Below, in pieces: positions 24,714 through 34,525 of a stretch of DNA of 64,000 nucleotides. This DNA is from Chryseobacterium indologenes (GTDB taxonomy: Bacteria > Bacteroidota > Bacteroidia > Flavobacteriales > Weeksellaceae). The stretch's first letter is position 1. Every line of letters begins with the position of its first letter. Both the position numbers and the translations under genes were made by a program. The stretch covers positions 4,526,001-4,590,000 of the forward strand of contig NZ_CP074372.1 in NCBI RefSeq assembly GCF_018362995.1. The letters are read 5' to 3'. Under the pieces are notes generated by a model. That model was not told where the DNA came from and made no database searches. It saw nothing but the letters and a program-made list of their open reading frames with translations.

Positions 24714-26114
24714 ATGGAAAATTTCAGGAAAGAAAGTGATCTATTAGGTGAACTGAATGTGCCTTTAGATGCTTATTATGGGGTTCAGACACAAAGAGCT
24801 ATCAACAATTTTAAAATTTCAGGACAGCTTTTGTCTTCATATCCGGATTTCATAAAAGGGTTGGCTTTTGTAAAAAAAGCAGCCGCAAAAACGAATTATG
24901 AATTAGGACTTCTGGACGAAAACCTATATTTTAAAATAGCAGAAGCATGTGATGAAATTGTAGACGGGAAATATCATGAACAGTTTCCGGTAGATATGAT
25001 TCAGGGTGGGGCAGGAACCTCCATCAACATGAATGCAAATGAAGTAATTGCCAATATCGTATTGGAGAAATTAGGAAAAAATAAAGGAGAATACGAATTC
25101 TGTTCACCAAACGATCATATCAACCTTTCCCAGTCCACCAACGATGCTTATCCTACAGCCATCAAAATGGGATTGCTGCAGATGAATATCGGGCTGGTAG
25201 AAAAACTTGAAAAAATTATTGCTGCATTCCGTGCAAAAGGACAGGAGTTTCATGATGTGATCAAAATGGGCCGTACACAGCTTCAGGATGCTGTTCCAAT
25301 GACTTTGGGACAGGAGTTTGAAGCCTATGCTGCTACATTGGAAGAAGATATTTCTAAACTGAATAACAATGCCAGTCTTTTTGTAGAAGTGAACATGGGG
25401 GCAACAGCTATCGGTACAGGATTAAATGCTCCTGTAGGATATGCCACACTTTGTGCTAAAAACTTAGCTCAGATTACCGGATACCCGATTGTTTCAGCAC
25501 CGGATTTAGTGGAAGCAACACCAGATACCGGATCTTATGTAATTTACTCTTCAGCAACGAAACGTCTTGCCGTGAAATTATCAAAAATCTGTAACGATTT
25601 AAGATTACTTTCATCAGGTCCGAGAGCAGGTCTTTTTGAAATCAACCTTCCGCCAATGCAGCCGGGATCTTCTATCATGCCGGGTAAAGTAAATCCGGTA
25701 ATTCCGGAAGTGGTAAATCAGGTTTGTTTCAAAGTATTCGGAAATGATCTTACCGTAACTTTTGCAGCAGAAGCAGGACAATTACAGCTTAACGTAATGG
25801 AACCGGTACTTTCTCACGCGATCATGGAAAACATCAATTTCCTTTGCAACGCATTAGATACCCTTCGTGAGAAATGTGTGGTTGGAATTACTGCCAATAA
25901 AGAAATCTGTCTGAATATGGTGAAGCACAGCATCGGTATTGTAACAGCTTTGAACCCTTATATCGGATACAAACAATCTACACAGATTGCTAAAGAAGCA
26001 TTGGAAACCGGAAAAAGTGTTTACAACCTTGTTCTTGAAAAAGGAATTCTTTCCCAGGAGAAACTGGACGAAATCCTTGATCCGAAAAATATGCTGAAAC
26101 CGCATAACAAATAA
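24714..26114 (+). CDS. aspA: Aspartate ammonia-lyase
   Basis: 466 residues, full length. The fumarase/aspartase signature GSSIMPGKVNP carries the catalytic Ser loop, and NLSQSTNDAYPTA and GRTQLQDAVPMTLGQEF are diagnostic. It interconverts L-aspartate with fumarate and ammonia in the cytoplasm as a homotetramer. The N-terminal ESDLLGELNVP is typical of AspA rather than FumC. A long hairpin follows the gene. Confidence 0.93.
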   Translation: MENFRKESDLLGELNVPLDAYYGVQTQRAINNFKISGQLLSSYPDFIKGLAFVKKAAAKTNYELGLLDENLYFKIAEACDEIVDGKYHEQFPVDMIQGGAGTSINMNANEVIANIVLEKLGKNKGEYEFCSPNDHINLSQSTNDAYPTAIKMGLLQMNIGLVEKLEKIIAAFRAKGQEFHDVIKMGRTQLQDAVPMTLGQEFEAYAATLEEDISKLNNNASLFVEVNMGATAIGTGLNAPVGYATLCAKNLAQITGYPIVSAPDLVEATPDTGSYVIYSSATKRLAVKLSKICNDLRLLSSGPRAGLFEINLPPMQPGSSIMPGKVNPVIPEVVNQVCFKVFGNDLTVTFAAEAGQLQLNVMEPVLSHAIMENINFLCNALDTLREKCVVGITANKEICLNMVKHSIGIVTALNPYIGYKQSTQIAKEALETGKSVYNLVLEKGILSQEKLDEILDPKNMLKPHNK

Positions 26115-26125
26115 AATCTTTAAAC

Positions 26126-26183
26126 GATGAGTAATCAATGATAACTGATGTCTTAAAAAACTTCTTATCATTGATTATTCATC
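26126..26183. repeat. Intergenic imperfect palindrome
   Basis: GATGAGTAATCAATGATAA (26126-26144) pairs with TTATCATTGATTATTCATC (26165-26183) with one mismatch. There is no T-run. A related palindrome with shared ATGATGA/TCATCAT ends occurs at 56304-56363. Confidence 0.65.
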
Positions 26184-26203
26184 ATTAATCACTTATAATT
26201 CCC

Positions 26204-27058
26204 GTGAGGTTTTTAATCATAATTCCTGCCCATAACGAAGAAGATAACCTCTCCTTTACACTGGATTCTTTACAAAAGCAAAGCAGCAAAGATTTCAAAG
26301 TAGTGGTAGTGAATGACGGTTCTGTAGATAGAACCCCTGAAATCATCAGGAAATATACCAAGACTGATTCCCGTTTTGAAACGATTAATCTTCAGAAATC
26401 TGAACATCAGCCCGGATCGAAAGTCGTTCATGCTTTTAAAAATGGTCTCCGGACTCAACAGATGGATGAATTTGATATCATCTGTAAATTTGACGCCGAT
26501 ATCATCCTTCCCGAAAACTATCTGTCAGCAGTAGAAACAGCTTTTGCAAACAATCCGGAATATGGTCTCGTAGGAGGTCTTTTATACATAGAAAAAGACG
26601 GAAGCTGGATCTATGAAGGAAATTCCAATAAACATCATGTAAGAGGCCCTATGAAAGCTTACCGTAAAGAATGTTTCATTCAGATCGGCGGTTTAAGAGA
26701 GACATTGGGATGGGATAATATAGATTCCATACTACTGGAAAATCTGGGATGGAAGGAAGTTGTTCTTCCGGAACTTCATGTGAAGCTGATTAAAGTAAAA
26801 GGAGCCGATTACACCATACGGCCGGCGGATTATTATGGAAAGTATTTTTATTTCTTAGGCCTGAACAGGTTTCTGGCTTATATTGCCTCCTCAAAAGAAG
26901 CGATGAAAAGTAAGTCTCCATCATTTTTCTTTGATATTATCAATTCCTATGAAAATTGCAGATCAAAAAAAATGGAGCTTAAAATTACAAAAGAAGAGCA
27001 AAAAGCCGTCAATGATCAGCGTTGGAGAATGCTGAAAAAAAAATGGCTGAAAATGTAG
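26204..27058 (+). CDS. Family 2 glycosyltransferase
   Basis: 284 residues, GTG start. GT-A fold: FLIIIPAHNEEDNL, VVNDGSVDRTPE, then the metal-binding DXD-like KFDADIIL. The acceptor region includes GGLRETLGWDNIDS. It transfers a sugar from a nucleotide donor, probably onto a surface glycan. No N-terminal anchor is seen. It starts a small glycan locus with 27170-30553. Confidence 0.85.
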   Translation: MRFLIIIPAHNEEDNLSFTLDSLQKQSSKDFKVVVVNDGSVDRTPEIIRKYTKTDSRFETINLQKSEHQPGSKVVHAFKNGLRTQQMDEFDIICKFDADIILPENYLSAVETAFANNPEYGLVGGLLYIEKDGSWIYEGNSNKHHVRGPMKAYRKECFIQIGGLRETLGWDNIDSILLENLGWKEVVLPELHVKLIKVKGADYTIRPADYYGKYFYFLGLNRFLAYIASSKEAMKSKSPSFFFDIINSYENCRSKKMELKITKEEQKAVNDQRWRMLKKKWLKM

Positions 27059-27084
27059 AAAAAAATAACTTATTATTTGTAAAA

Positions 27085-27150
27085 TCAATAGGGATGGGCT
27101 TTAGCCCGTTTAATCAAAAAAATAAAATCCATCGGCTTTAGCCGAAACTT
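27085..27150 (+). repeat. Two-palindrome intergenic repeat, copy 2
   Basis: TCAATAG, then GGGCTTTAGCCC (27096-27107), spacer, then CGGCTTTAGCCG (27133-27144) and AAACTTA. It lies between two same-strand glycosyltransferase genes. Confidence 0.8.
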
Positions 27151-27169
27151 AAGAATGTAACTCCCCCTC

Positions 27170-28210
27170 GTGAAAAAAATAGCTTACATAGAAATAGATA
27201 CCCACGCAGAAATTGCTCAGGCCTTCATGGATATTATGAAGGGTTCTCAGGATTTTGCCGTAGACTATTATTTTTCAAAAAGAATTAAAGATCAGATTAT
27301 TGATAGCAATGAAAATGTTTTCCTGTCAGACAGTTCTATGATTCTGGATCAGCTAAAGGGAAAAGGATATGATCTGGTTGTAATTGGAACTGTACATCGT
27401 TATTTTAATACATTTTTAGCCGTAACAAAAAAGTACAATACAGCAATCATTACCCATAATCTTAATTTTACCAAAGCTTCAAAACTGAACCTGCTGAAAA
27501 GTATCTTCAAAGGAGATGTTATTTTCAGACTTAAATTGTGGTTGAAAGAAGGACTATTTTATAAAACCAAAGTTTATCAGACCTCCCGATCACTTTTAGT
27601 GCTTGATGAAGCTTTGATTTCAGAAAGACATCAGTTTTTGCCACTGTTTTATACCAGAGATTTTGATAAAGCAAGAAATGAAAACCTTGTGGTGGTAATT
27701 CCAGGTGGCGTTTCACAGAAGAGAAGGGATTATTCCTATATTTTTAAAACTATTCAGGATCTGAATACAAATAAACGTTATGAGTTTGTATTCCTTGGAA
27801 AAGCAAAGGACCATGAATTAAAGCAGTTAGAACAACTGTCTCAAAGACTGCCTGAAAATATCTATATTACTTATTTCTCCGAAAGAGTTTCCTCTGAAAA
27901 TTTTGAAAAATGGATGCAGAAAGCAGATGTTTTATGGTGTCCGATTCAGCAGGATACAGAATTTTTCAGCATGAAAGAAACGTATGGAGTGACTAAAATG
28001 ACGGGAAATCTTGGTGATGCTGTTGCTTACGGAAAATGGGCTGTTTTTCCGGGAAATTATCCTTCAAAACTAGATTTTATCATTCCTGAGAAAGGAAATG
28101 TTCTTGACCAGTTGAAGACCTTATCAGAAACTCCATTTGATTTTTATAAAACTTACAGCAAAGAAGTAGTGCAGAAAAAACTGGAACAATTCTTAATCAG
28201 TCTGATATAA
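27170..28210 (+). CDS. GT-B-like glycosyltransferase-family protein
   Basis: 346 residues, GTG start. Two Rossmann-like halves: about 1-160 (IAYIEIDTHAEIAQAF, YDLVVIGTVHRYF) and about 180-346 (VVVIPGGVSQKRRDY, YEFVFLGKAK, ADVLWCPIQQDTEF). The latter resembles the donor-binding half of GT-B enzymes (PGG...FLG, then an acidic residue). I do not recognise a specific family. It follows the GT2 gene after a repeat element. Confidence 0.6.
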   Translation: MKKIAYIEIDTHAEIAQAFMDIMKGSQDFAVDYYFSKRIKDQIIDSNENVFLSDSSMILDQLKGKGYDLVVIGTVHRYFNTFLAVTKKYNTAIITHNLNFTKASKLNLLKSIFKGDVIFRLKLWLKEGLFYKTKVYQTSRSLLVLDEALISERHQFLPLFYTRDFDKARNENLVVVIPGGVSQKRRDYSYIFKTIQDLNTNKRYEFVFLGKAKDHELKQLEQLSQRLPENIYITYFSERVSSENFEKWMQKADVLWCPIQQDTEFFSMKETYGVTKMTGNLGDAVAYGKWAVFPGNYPSKLDFIIPEKGNVLDQLKTLSETPFDFYKTYSKEVVQKKLEQFLISLI

Positions 28211-28249
28211 GCCTTTAAAGTAAATGTCTTCGTTTTCTTGGTTAAAAAC

Positions 28250-29749
28250 CTATTTAATCTTAAATACACTCTTAATAAACTTCATATTCAGATAGTCTTC
28301 AATCGGAAAAATCTTGGTGAAGTAATTTCCGATGTAGATCAGGATCAGAACAACTGCCGGTTTATAAACCAGATTAATCAGATTGCTGTTGAAGTTGGGA
28401 AGAACAATAGCCACGGTAATAGCCAAAGTACAGATGATGGAAACAAAAATCATTTCAATACTCAACGGTGAAACTTTAAATACAAAATAGTTGAAAATAA
28501 TCTTCACTACATTGTAAATGGAAAGAGAAATAGCCGTAGATAAAGCAATTCCGATCAGTTTAAGGTCTGTATTTTTAATGAAATAATAGTTAAGCCCAAT
28601 AGTCAGTCCGGCCAGTAAAAGCATCACCAGAATATTGAATCTGTAATATTTTGAAAGTGAAATAATATTTCCGTTGAAACCTGTTGCCAGATCTATCAGC
28701 ACAGCAGAACCCCAGATCCAGACTACAGGCTCATATTCTCTGAGCATCGTTCCGTTCTTGGGCATGAATTGTGTCAGATACGGGAATCCAACCATGATGC
28801 ATGAGAATAGAACAGCACCAAGGAAATATAACGTTAAAGATGTTTTCTTGTGAAACCTGTCCAGCTCTACCATATCTCCGTCTGCCAGAGTTTTGTTGAT
28901 GATAGGAGCGGAAATATTAAATAATCCAAGCTGTGGAATAGAGATTAATGAGATCAGCGCATACAAAACAGAATAGATTCCTACCTCTTCCATCCCCATA
29001 AATTCCCCGATCATAAAGCTGTTGATGGCCAGATAATTTCCAAAAGTTCCCAGAAATCCGAAGAAACTGTAATTGAAGAACTCTTTCCAGAAATTATTTT
29101 TCTTAAAATAATCCGTATTAAAATCAAGCTTGATTTTCTCCAGTTTGTTGGTGTAATAAATGTACCCCAAAAGCATTAAAAAGAATATTCCAAAAAAGAA
29201 TGCAAAAGCAATTTTCTGTGACGTTGCAGCAGTGATATTCTGTGATAAGGCAAAGAAAAACAGGCAGAAAGCTCCCAGATTTGCAATTTTTGGAAACAGA
29301 TTGTCGAAAATATTAGAAACTACAATTCTTTTATAATTGGAGGTGTATTTATTGAAAATAGCACAAAACGAAAGGATTAAAATCAGAGGAAGAATCATTT
29401 CTTTGATCTTCCAAGCTTCCGAGTGCCTGAATTTTGGATAAAAATAGGGAAGTATAAAAAATACAACCGTGAAAATAAGAAAGTTGATAAAAACAGTGAG
29501 CAAAGACAATGACAGCATATTCTGTTTTTTGCCGTCTCTTTCCACCGTATGAAAAAACTTCACGTTGGAATAGGAAATTCCCAGGACCACAAAAGGAACC
29601 AGCATCTCTGCGGTAGGAAGAATGTAGCGAAGCTTTCCGTAAAATTCAAAATCATTCGGAAATATGAATATTGCGGAAACTGTGCCCAGCAAAAAACCAA
29701 TATAACCGATAATGGAATATTTGAAGCCTTGTCTCGCTACTACACTCAT
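28250..29749 (-). CDS. Oligosaccharide flippase family protein (Wzx-like)
   Basis: 499 residues with about 14 hydrophobic helices, the MATE-like layout of polysaccharide exporters. The start MSVVARQGFKYSIIGYIGFLLG is typical. It should flip lipid-linked glycans across the inner membrane. It follows the FkbM gene by 9 bases on the same strand and converges with the glycosyltransferase at 28210, so the four genes are likely one functional locus. Confidence 0.82.
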   Translation of the reverse strand: MSVVARQGFKYSIIGYIGFLLGTVSAIFIFPNDFEFYGKLRYILPTAEMLVPFVVLGISYSNVKFFHTVERDGKKQNMLSLSLLTVFINFLIFTVVFFILPYFYPKFRHSEAWKIKEMILPLILILSFCAIFNKYTSNYKRIVVSNIFDNLFPKIANLGAFCLFFFALSQNITAATSQKIAFAFFFGIFFLMLLGYIYYTNKLEKIKLDFNTDYFKKNNFWKEFFNYSFFGFLGTFGNYLAINSFMIGEFMGMEEVGIYSVLYALISLISIPQLGLFNISAPIINKTLADGDMVELDRFHKKTSLTLYFLGAVLFSCIMVGFPYLTQFMPKNGTMLREYEPVVWIWGSAVLIDLATGFNGNIISLSKYYRFNILVMLLLAGLTIGLNYYFIKNTDLKLIGIALSTAISLSIYNVVKIIFNYFVFKVSPLSIEMIFVSIICTLAITVAIVLPNFNSNLINLVYKPAVVLILIYIGNYFTKIFPIEDYLNMKFIKSVFKIK

Positions 29750-29758
29750 AAAGTCGTT

Positions 29759-30553
29759 TTAAATGTTTTTAGGTATAAAAATAATATTGTTGATGTACTG
29801 GGTTTTATTTTTTTCGTCGTTTGTATTTTGTGTTATGATATCCTCTGTAAGATTTTCCAGGGTAAAGCTGTTTCTGTTCAGATATTTTGCTTCATATCCC
29901 CAGCTCATCACTTCAGATATTTCATTCCATATCGGAGTCTGGTGGTGTCTCTGTTCCATTTCAACCATCAAAGTTGGTTTGAACTGACGGATGGTTTCTC
30001 TCGCTCCGGAAAGGGTTTTTATTTCGTTTCCTTCAACGTCTATTTTGATGAAATCAAGCCTTTTGAAATGTTCCAGTGCAGCCCATTCATCCAGTTTGAT
30101 TACTTTTACTTTTTCCGTATAGCTTTTTTCTTCTCCTTTTTCTTTGTAAGAAGTGTTTAAAGTACCGCGGGAAGCAACTGTTTTTCCGTTAATAATGGGT
30201 ACCTTGAACTCGGCAATACTGTTTTCATCAGAAAGAGCCAGAGGAAAGACGTGCATGGCTGGAAACAGCCTTTTCAGTCGTCTGCAAAGCTTTTTATTAG
30301 GTTCAAAACCATAAATATTATCATGGTTTAAGGAGTTTTCCAGTTGGTACAGGAAAGTTCCTACATTCGCACCAATGTCCAATATAACAGCATTTTTAGG
30401 AAGGTATTCTTTGATCCATACCAGCTCCGGTTCTACATTGCGTTCCGAAAAATTATTTTTATTAAGATTATTTAACGTTTTAAAATATCTTTTTTTGTAG
30501 AAATTCGGACTTATATATTGTAGTTTCTCTGCGATTTTTTGGTATAAAGACAT
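29759..30553 (-). CDS. FkbM family methyltransferase
   Basis: 264 residues from the ATG at 30553. SAM-binding VILDIGANVGTF near 65-76, and DFIKIDVEGNEIKTLSG is the FkbM hallmark. It probably O-methylates a sugar or other small moiety of a surface glycan. A longer frame from a TTG at 30577 is ruled out because it overlaps the -7 element. Confidence 0.85.
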   Translation of the reverse strand: MSLYQKIAEKLQYISPNFYKKRYFKTLNNLNKNNFSERNVEPELVWIKEYLPKNAVILDIGANVGTFLYQLENSLNHDNIYGFEPNKKLCRRLKRLFPAMHVFPLALSDENSIAEFKVPIINGKTVASRGTLNTSYKEKGEEKSYTEKVKVIKLDEWAALEHFKRLDFIKIDVEGNEIKTLSGARETIRQFKPTLMVEMEQRHHQTPIWNEISEVMSWGYEAKYLNRNSFTLENLTEDIITQNTNDEKNKTQYINNIIFIPKNI

Positions 30554-30574
30554 CGTATGCGTTTTGACGAACAG

Positions 30575-30582
30575 CAAAGATA
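30575..30582 (-). promoter_or_regulatory. Promoter -7 element of the FkbM/flippase operon
   Basis: TATCTTTG on the minus strand fits TAnnTTTG. Its last bases coincide with the TTG at 30577, fixing translation at the ATG at 30553. Confidence 0.6.
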
Positions 30583-30779
30583 AGCAAAAATGTAAAACTT
30601 TTCTTAAAAAATGTTAAATATAATAAGTTGATTTTCAATAATTATCTTTGGTTTCTGTTTTTTTAATCCGTTGCTTTTAATGGATTTTAAATTTGTCACA
30701 GAGGCATTTTTATCCCCCGAACTTTTGTAAAATATTCAGAAACAGAAGGCTTAATTGTCTTTGAAATATGTGTTGCATA

Positions 30780-31445
30780 TTAAAGAAAAGGAGTGTTCAG
30801 GAAATCATTGAATGGCTTCATCAGCTTGAAAACTTTAGTCATATTTTTCACTGCATTTTTATCCAGTACCTCCTCGTCTTTTAAAGAATATACTACAATA
30901 AAGTTTTTAAGTTTCAGGTATTCTCCCATAGGATCTTCTTTTTCGAAACCTTGCGGGATTTTTTTCAGTTTGTCGTCCTGGTCAAGTTCCGGGAAGTGCT
31001 TTTTAAAATCCTTATTATTGAGAATTTTAAGGAAATCACCACCATATAACGATATTTCTTTACGTACTTCTTTCAGAACTGAAGATTCAGGCATGTAAAT
31101 ACCTCCGGCTAAAAAGGATTTTCCCGGTTCCATATGAAGATAGTAACCTCCTTTCTGATTGCCTTTTCCCATTCCCAGAGAGGCTCCGAAATTGGTTTTA
31201 TAAGGTGATTTATCTTTTGAAAACCTCGTGTCTCTGTAAATTCTGAACAGGGCCTTTTTACTGTCAATTTTAGCAAGTTCTTCATCAAAACCAGACATCT
31301 CTTTAATCAGTTCATCAAGAAATGAAACAACATTTTGCTGAGATTCAGTGTACAGTTTTTTATTTTCGTTAAACCATTCGCGGTTATTGTTTTTATTTAA
31401 TTTGTTTAAAAAATCAAATGTTTTGGAAGAAATGCTTGCAGACAT
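30780..31445 (-). CDS. DUF2461 family protein
   Basis: 221 residues, cytoplasmic. Matches the conserved layout of DUF2461: FDFLNKLNKNNNREWFNENK near the N-terminus, RIYRDTRFSKDKSPYKTNFG, GGYYLHMEPG, and a C-terminal FMKPFNDFL-like helix. The biochemical role of the family is not established. It is transcribed alone, with non-coding DNA on both sides. Confidence 0.85.
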   Translation of the reverse strand: MSASISSKTFDFLNKLNKNNNREWFNENKKLYTESQQNVVSFLDELIKEMSGFDEELAKIDSKKALFRIYRDTRFSKDKSPYKTNFGASLGMGKGNQKGGYYLHMEPGKSFLAGGIYMPESSVLKEVRKEISLYGGDFLKILNNKDFKKHFPELDQDDKLKKIPQGFEKEDPMGEYLKLKNFIVVYSLKDEEVLDKNAVKNMTKVFKLMKPFNDFLNTPFL

Positions 31446-32014
31446 ATTGTGTGAGGTGTTTTTAGTATTGTTGCTAAGTCAGATTGGGCAGGCTTTTCAA
31501 TCCCGGAATTTAGAATTGAAAATTCGTACCACAATTCAAATGTACAAAATCTATTCAGGTTTTAAAACTTTCAGTATGGGTAATATCTGGATATTAGTTG
31601 ATAAAGGAATCGGCAGTGGCGGATTGATAATTAAAATAGGTTGATAAGTAAGTCGCTGTCAAGTGTCGAATGCCTGAAGTTCTCCTTATTCGTTTGACGA
31701 TATTTTTTATGTTATTTTAAAGTGGTCTTTTATAATAGATGCAATGTTTCGCATAAGAATATAAAAAGAGAAAAATTTACGTTCTATGGTTTTATTTTTG
31801 AAAATTCATAAATATCACAGAAAAAATCAATCCAATTTAATAAAAAAAAATAATGTTTAACAAGTCCTTAGTTTAAGGCTGTTTTTTTTACATTTAATTT
31901 TCAAAAAATCAAAGAAATATTAAAAGATTCTGAATTTAAGATTGTATATTTAAAACTTTATTCAAAAACAAGTCAAATATTTGTTGTATCTTTGCAAAAA
32001 TTTTAAAATAGTTA
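31446..32014. other. Intergenic region upstream of the DEAD-box helicase
   Basis: 569 bases without a supported gene. It holds the helicase -7 element at 31987-31994 and a small hairpin at about 31872-31890 (CCTTAGTTTAAGG, then a T8 run) that could terminate a short transcript or act as a leader structure. I see nothing else. Confidence 0.5.
31987..31994 (+). promoter_or_regulatory. Promoter -7 element of the DEAD-box helicase
   Basis: TATCTTTG, 20 bases before the ATG at 32015, giving a short leader. Confidence 0.6.
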
Positions 32015-33721
32015 ATGAATTTATTTACGGAAACCAATTTAAGTCCTGATATCCTTAAGGCAATTGGCGAACTGGGCTACGAAAGCCCAACAGAAATCCA
32101 AAAACAGACTATCCCTTTTATTCTTTCAGATATTCGCGACTTGATCGCACTTGCGCAAACAGGGACAGGCAAGACAGCAGCGTTTTCGCTTCCGATTTTG
32201 GATATGATTGACGATACGAGTCGCAAAATCCAATTATTGGTGCTTTGTCCGACACGGGAATTATGTCTTCAGATTTCGAAGGACATAAAGAATTACTCTA
32301 AGTACATGAAAGACATCAAAACTACTGCAGTTTATGGTGGAAGTAGTATTGTAGATCAGATGAGATCTTTGAAGGATAAACCACAGATTATCGTGGGAAC
32401 TCCGGGAAGAGTAATTGATCTTATCAACAGAAAAGCACTTGACTTTTCTGCGATTCATTGGTTGGTATTAGACGAAGCCGATGAAATGCTTTCTATGGGA
32501 TTCAAAGACGAATTGGAAACCATTCTAAGCGAAACTCCGGAAACTAAGCAAACTTTCTTATTCTCTGCAACGATGAATAAAGAGGTGGAAAGAATTTCCA
32601 AAAATTACCTTACAAAACCACACCGTATTTCAGTAGGTTCTATCAACGAAGTGAAGAAGAACATTACGCATGAATACTATGTAGTAGGGTACCGTCAGAA
32701 AAAAGAAGCATTGAAGAGATTAATTGATGCTAACCCTAATCAGTACTCCATTATCTTCTGTAGAACGAGAATGGAAACTCAGGAGGTAGCAGATTTCCTG
32801 ATGCAGAACGGGTATGCAGCTGATGCTCTTCATGGTGATCTTTCTCAGGCGCAGAGAGATACGGTAATGAAGAAATTCAGATTGAAAAACATTGATATTC
32901 TTGTAGCAACAGACGTTGCAGCAAGAGGATTGGATGTAAACTCTCTTACACACGTTATTCACTTCTCTTTACCGGATGATCCTGAAGTATTCGTTCACAG
33001 AAGCGGAAGAACAGGTAGAGCTGGAAAAGACGGTATTTCTATGGCCTTAATAAAGCCTGAAGAAAGCAGAAAACTGAAGCAGATCAAATCTGCAACAAAA
33101 ATTGAAATTAACGAAAAATTCATTCCAACGGGTGATGATATTATCAAAGCTCAGGTAGGAGGTGTATTCGAAAAATTATTGACGGAGCACGAGGATCTTT
33201 TCGAATTTGATGATAGCTTAATCCCGGATCTAAGCAAATTTACAAAAGAAGAATTGGTGCACCAGCTGTTACAGTTCCAATTGAAGGATCTTGCTTTATA
33301 TTACAAAGATAAACACGATCTTGTTGAGCAGAAATTAAGCAGCAGAGATGATGATTACTCAAGAAGAGACCGTGGACGTGATAGAGACAGAGACCGCGGA
33401 CGTGACAGAGACAGCAGAGACAGAGATCGCGGAAGAGACAGAGATCGTGGTGGAAAGCCAAGAAGAAGAGATGAGAGTATGGTAAGATTCTTCTTTAATC
33501 TTGGAAAAAAAGACCACTTGAAGAAGCTTGATGTTTTAGATATTATCAATAAGGCTACTGGTGATGGAAAATCCAAAAAAAGAGCTGAAATCGGAGATAT
33601 CGAAATCTTAGAGAAATTCTCTTTCTTCGAAGTTGAAAAATCGTTTAAAGACAACGTCTTGAGCAATATTCAATCTATGAAGTTCAAAGGAAAAGATATG
33701 AGAGCTGAAGTAGCAAACTAA
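32015..33721 (+). CDS. DEAD-box RNA helicase (DeaD/CsdA-like)
   Basis: 568 residues. All core motifs: Q motif (ESPTEIQKQ), [34 protein letters not shown] and HRSGRTGRAG. After residue 370 there is a helical region, then an Arg/Asp-alternating low-complexity segment (about 449-483), then a DbpA-type RNA-binding domain (about 485-568, MVRFFFNLGKKDHLKK...). It remodels RNA duplexes and probably acts in ribosome assembly, RNA decay or cold adaptation. Two terminator-like structures flank it. Confidence 0.92.
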   Translation: MNLFTETNLSPDILKAIGELGYESPTEIQKQTIPFILSDIRDLIALAQTGTGKTAAFSLPILDMIDDTSRKIQLLVLCPTRELCLQISKDIKNYSKYMKDIKTTAVYGGSSIVDQMRSLKDKPQIIVGTPGRVIDLINRKALDFSAIHWLVLDEADEMLSMGFKDELETILSETPETKQTFLFSATMNKEVERISKNYLTKPHRISVGSINEVKKNITHEYYVVGYRQKKEALKRLIDANPNQYSIIFCRTRMETQEVADFLMQNGYAADALHGDLSQAQRDTVMKKFRLKNIDILVATDVAARGLDVNSLTHVIHFSLPDDPEVFVHRSGRTGRAGKDGISMALIKPEESRKLKQIKSATKIEINEKFIPTGDDIIKAQVGGVFEKLLTEHEDLFEFDDSLIPDLSKFTKEELVHQLLQFQLKDLALYYKDKHDLVEQKLSSRDDDYSRRDRGRDRDRDRGRDRDSRDRDRGRDRDRGGKPRRRDESMVRFFFNLGKKDHLKKLDVLDIINKATGDGKSKKRAEIGDIEILEKFSFFEVEKSFKDNVLSNIQSMKFKGKDMRAEVAN

Positions 33722-33740
33722 ATCTTACAAATTACTATAT

Positions 33741-33769
33741 AAAACCGGCATTAATGCCGGTTTTTTTAT
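33741..33769 (+). terminator. Terminator after the DEAD-box helicase
   Basis: ACCGGCATTAATGCCGGT is a perfect palindrome flanked by A4 and T7. Confidence 0.85.
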
Positions 33770-33873
33770 TTGATAATCAAGGGGTAAGCTAATGTTAACA
33801 AAACTTAATGTCATATAGTTTCACGTACAATCCTTTTTTAAGAAATTTGCACTCGAATTATAAATACTAAAAA

Positions 33874-34512
33874 ATGGGAATTGGTAATATTTTCCACGCT
33901 TTTCAACCAAAAGATAAAATCTTCTTTGTACTTTTCGAAAAAGTAACTGAAAATCTAGTTGCAATGTCAGAAGAATTCAACACAGGAATCAAGGATTTCG
34001 ATCTTAACGACGATTCAATGTTGAAAAAAATGAGTGATTTCGAACACAAGAATGATGAACTTACTCACGAAATTTTCGTAGAACTAGGGAAAAACTTCAT
34101 TACACCTTTTGACCGTGAGGATATCCATACACTGGCAACAGGACTGGATGATATCGCTGATTATATCTACGCTTCCACAAAATATATTTTCCTTTACAAA
34201 TCACCTGAGATGAAGGCTTATTCAGACTTCTCTTTACTGATCCATAAAGCATGTCTTGAAATTCAGAATGCAATGAAAAACCTTAAAGGGTTCAAAAACA
34301 TGGAGCAGGTGAAAGAAGCTTGTATTAAAGTGAACTCTATTGAGAATATTGCTGACGATTTGCTTTCCAATTCAATGGTAGAATTATTTGAAACCAATGA
34401 TGCAATCAACATTATTAAAGTTTCATCTGTATTAAATTACCTTGAAATTGTAACGGATAAAGCAGAAGATGTTGCCAATACAATTGAGAACATCATGATT
34501 AAATACGCCTAA
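33874..34512 (+). CDS. DUF47 (PhoU-like) phosphate-transport accessory protein
   Basis: 212 residues, all-helical PhoU-like fold with the DUF47 features: FEHKNDELTHEIF and PFDREDIHTLATGLDDIADYIY carry conserved acidic/His residues likely to bind metal. It sits 13 bases before a PiT transporter gene, the usual partner, and probably regulates or assists phosphate uptake. Confidence 0.88.
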   Translation: MGIGNIFHAFQPKDKIFFVLFEKVTENLVAMSEEFNTGIKDFDLNDDSMLKKMSDFEHKNDELTHEIFVELGKNFITPFDREDIHTLATGLDDIADYIYASTKYIFLYKSPEMKAYSDFSLLIHKACLEIQNAMKNLKGFKNMEQVKEACIKVNSIENIADDLLSNSMVELFETNDAINIIKVSSVLNYLEIVTDKAEDVANTIENIMIKYA

Positions 34513-34525
34513 TACATAGCAAAAA

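Noticed and set aside
33818..33833. A parS-like half site with GTTTCACGT upstream of the DUF47 gene
   Set aside because: Only one arm matches the TGTTTCACGTGAAACA consensus; the other arm has several mismatches (about 11 of 16 in total) and it is 19 kb from parAB.
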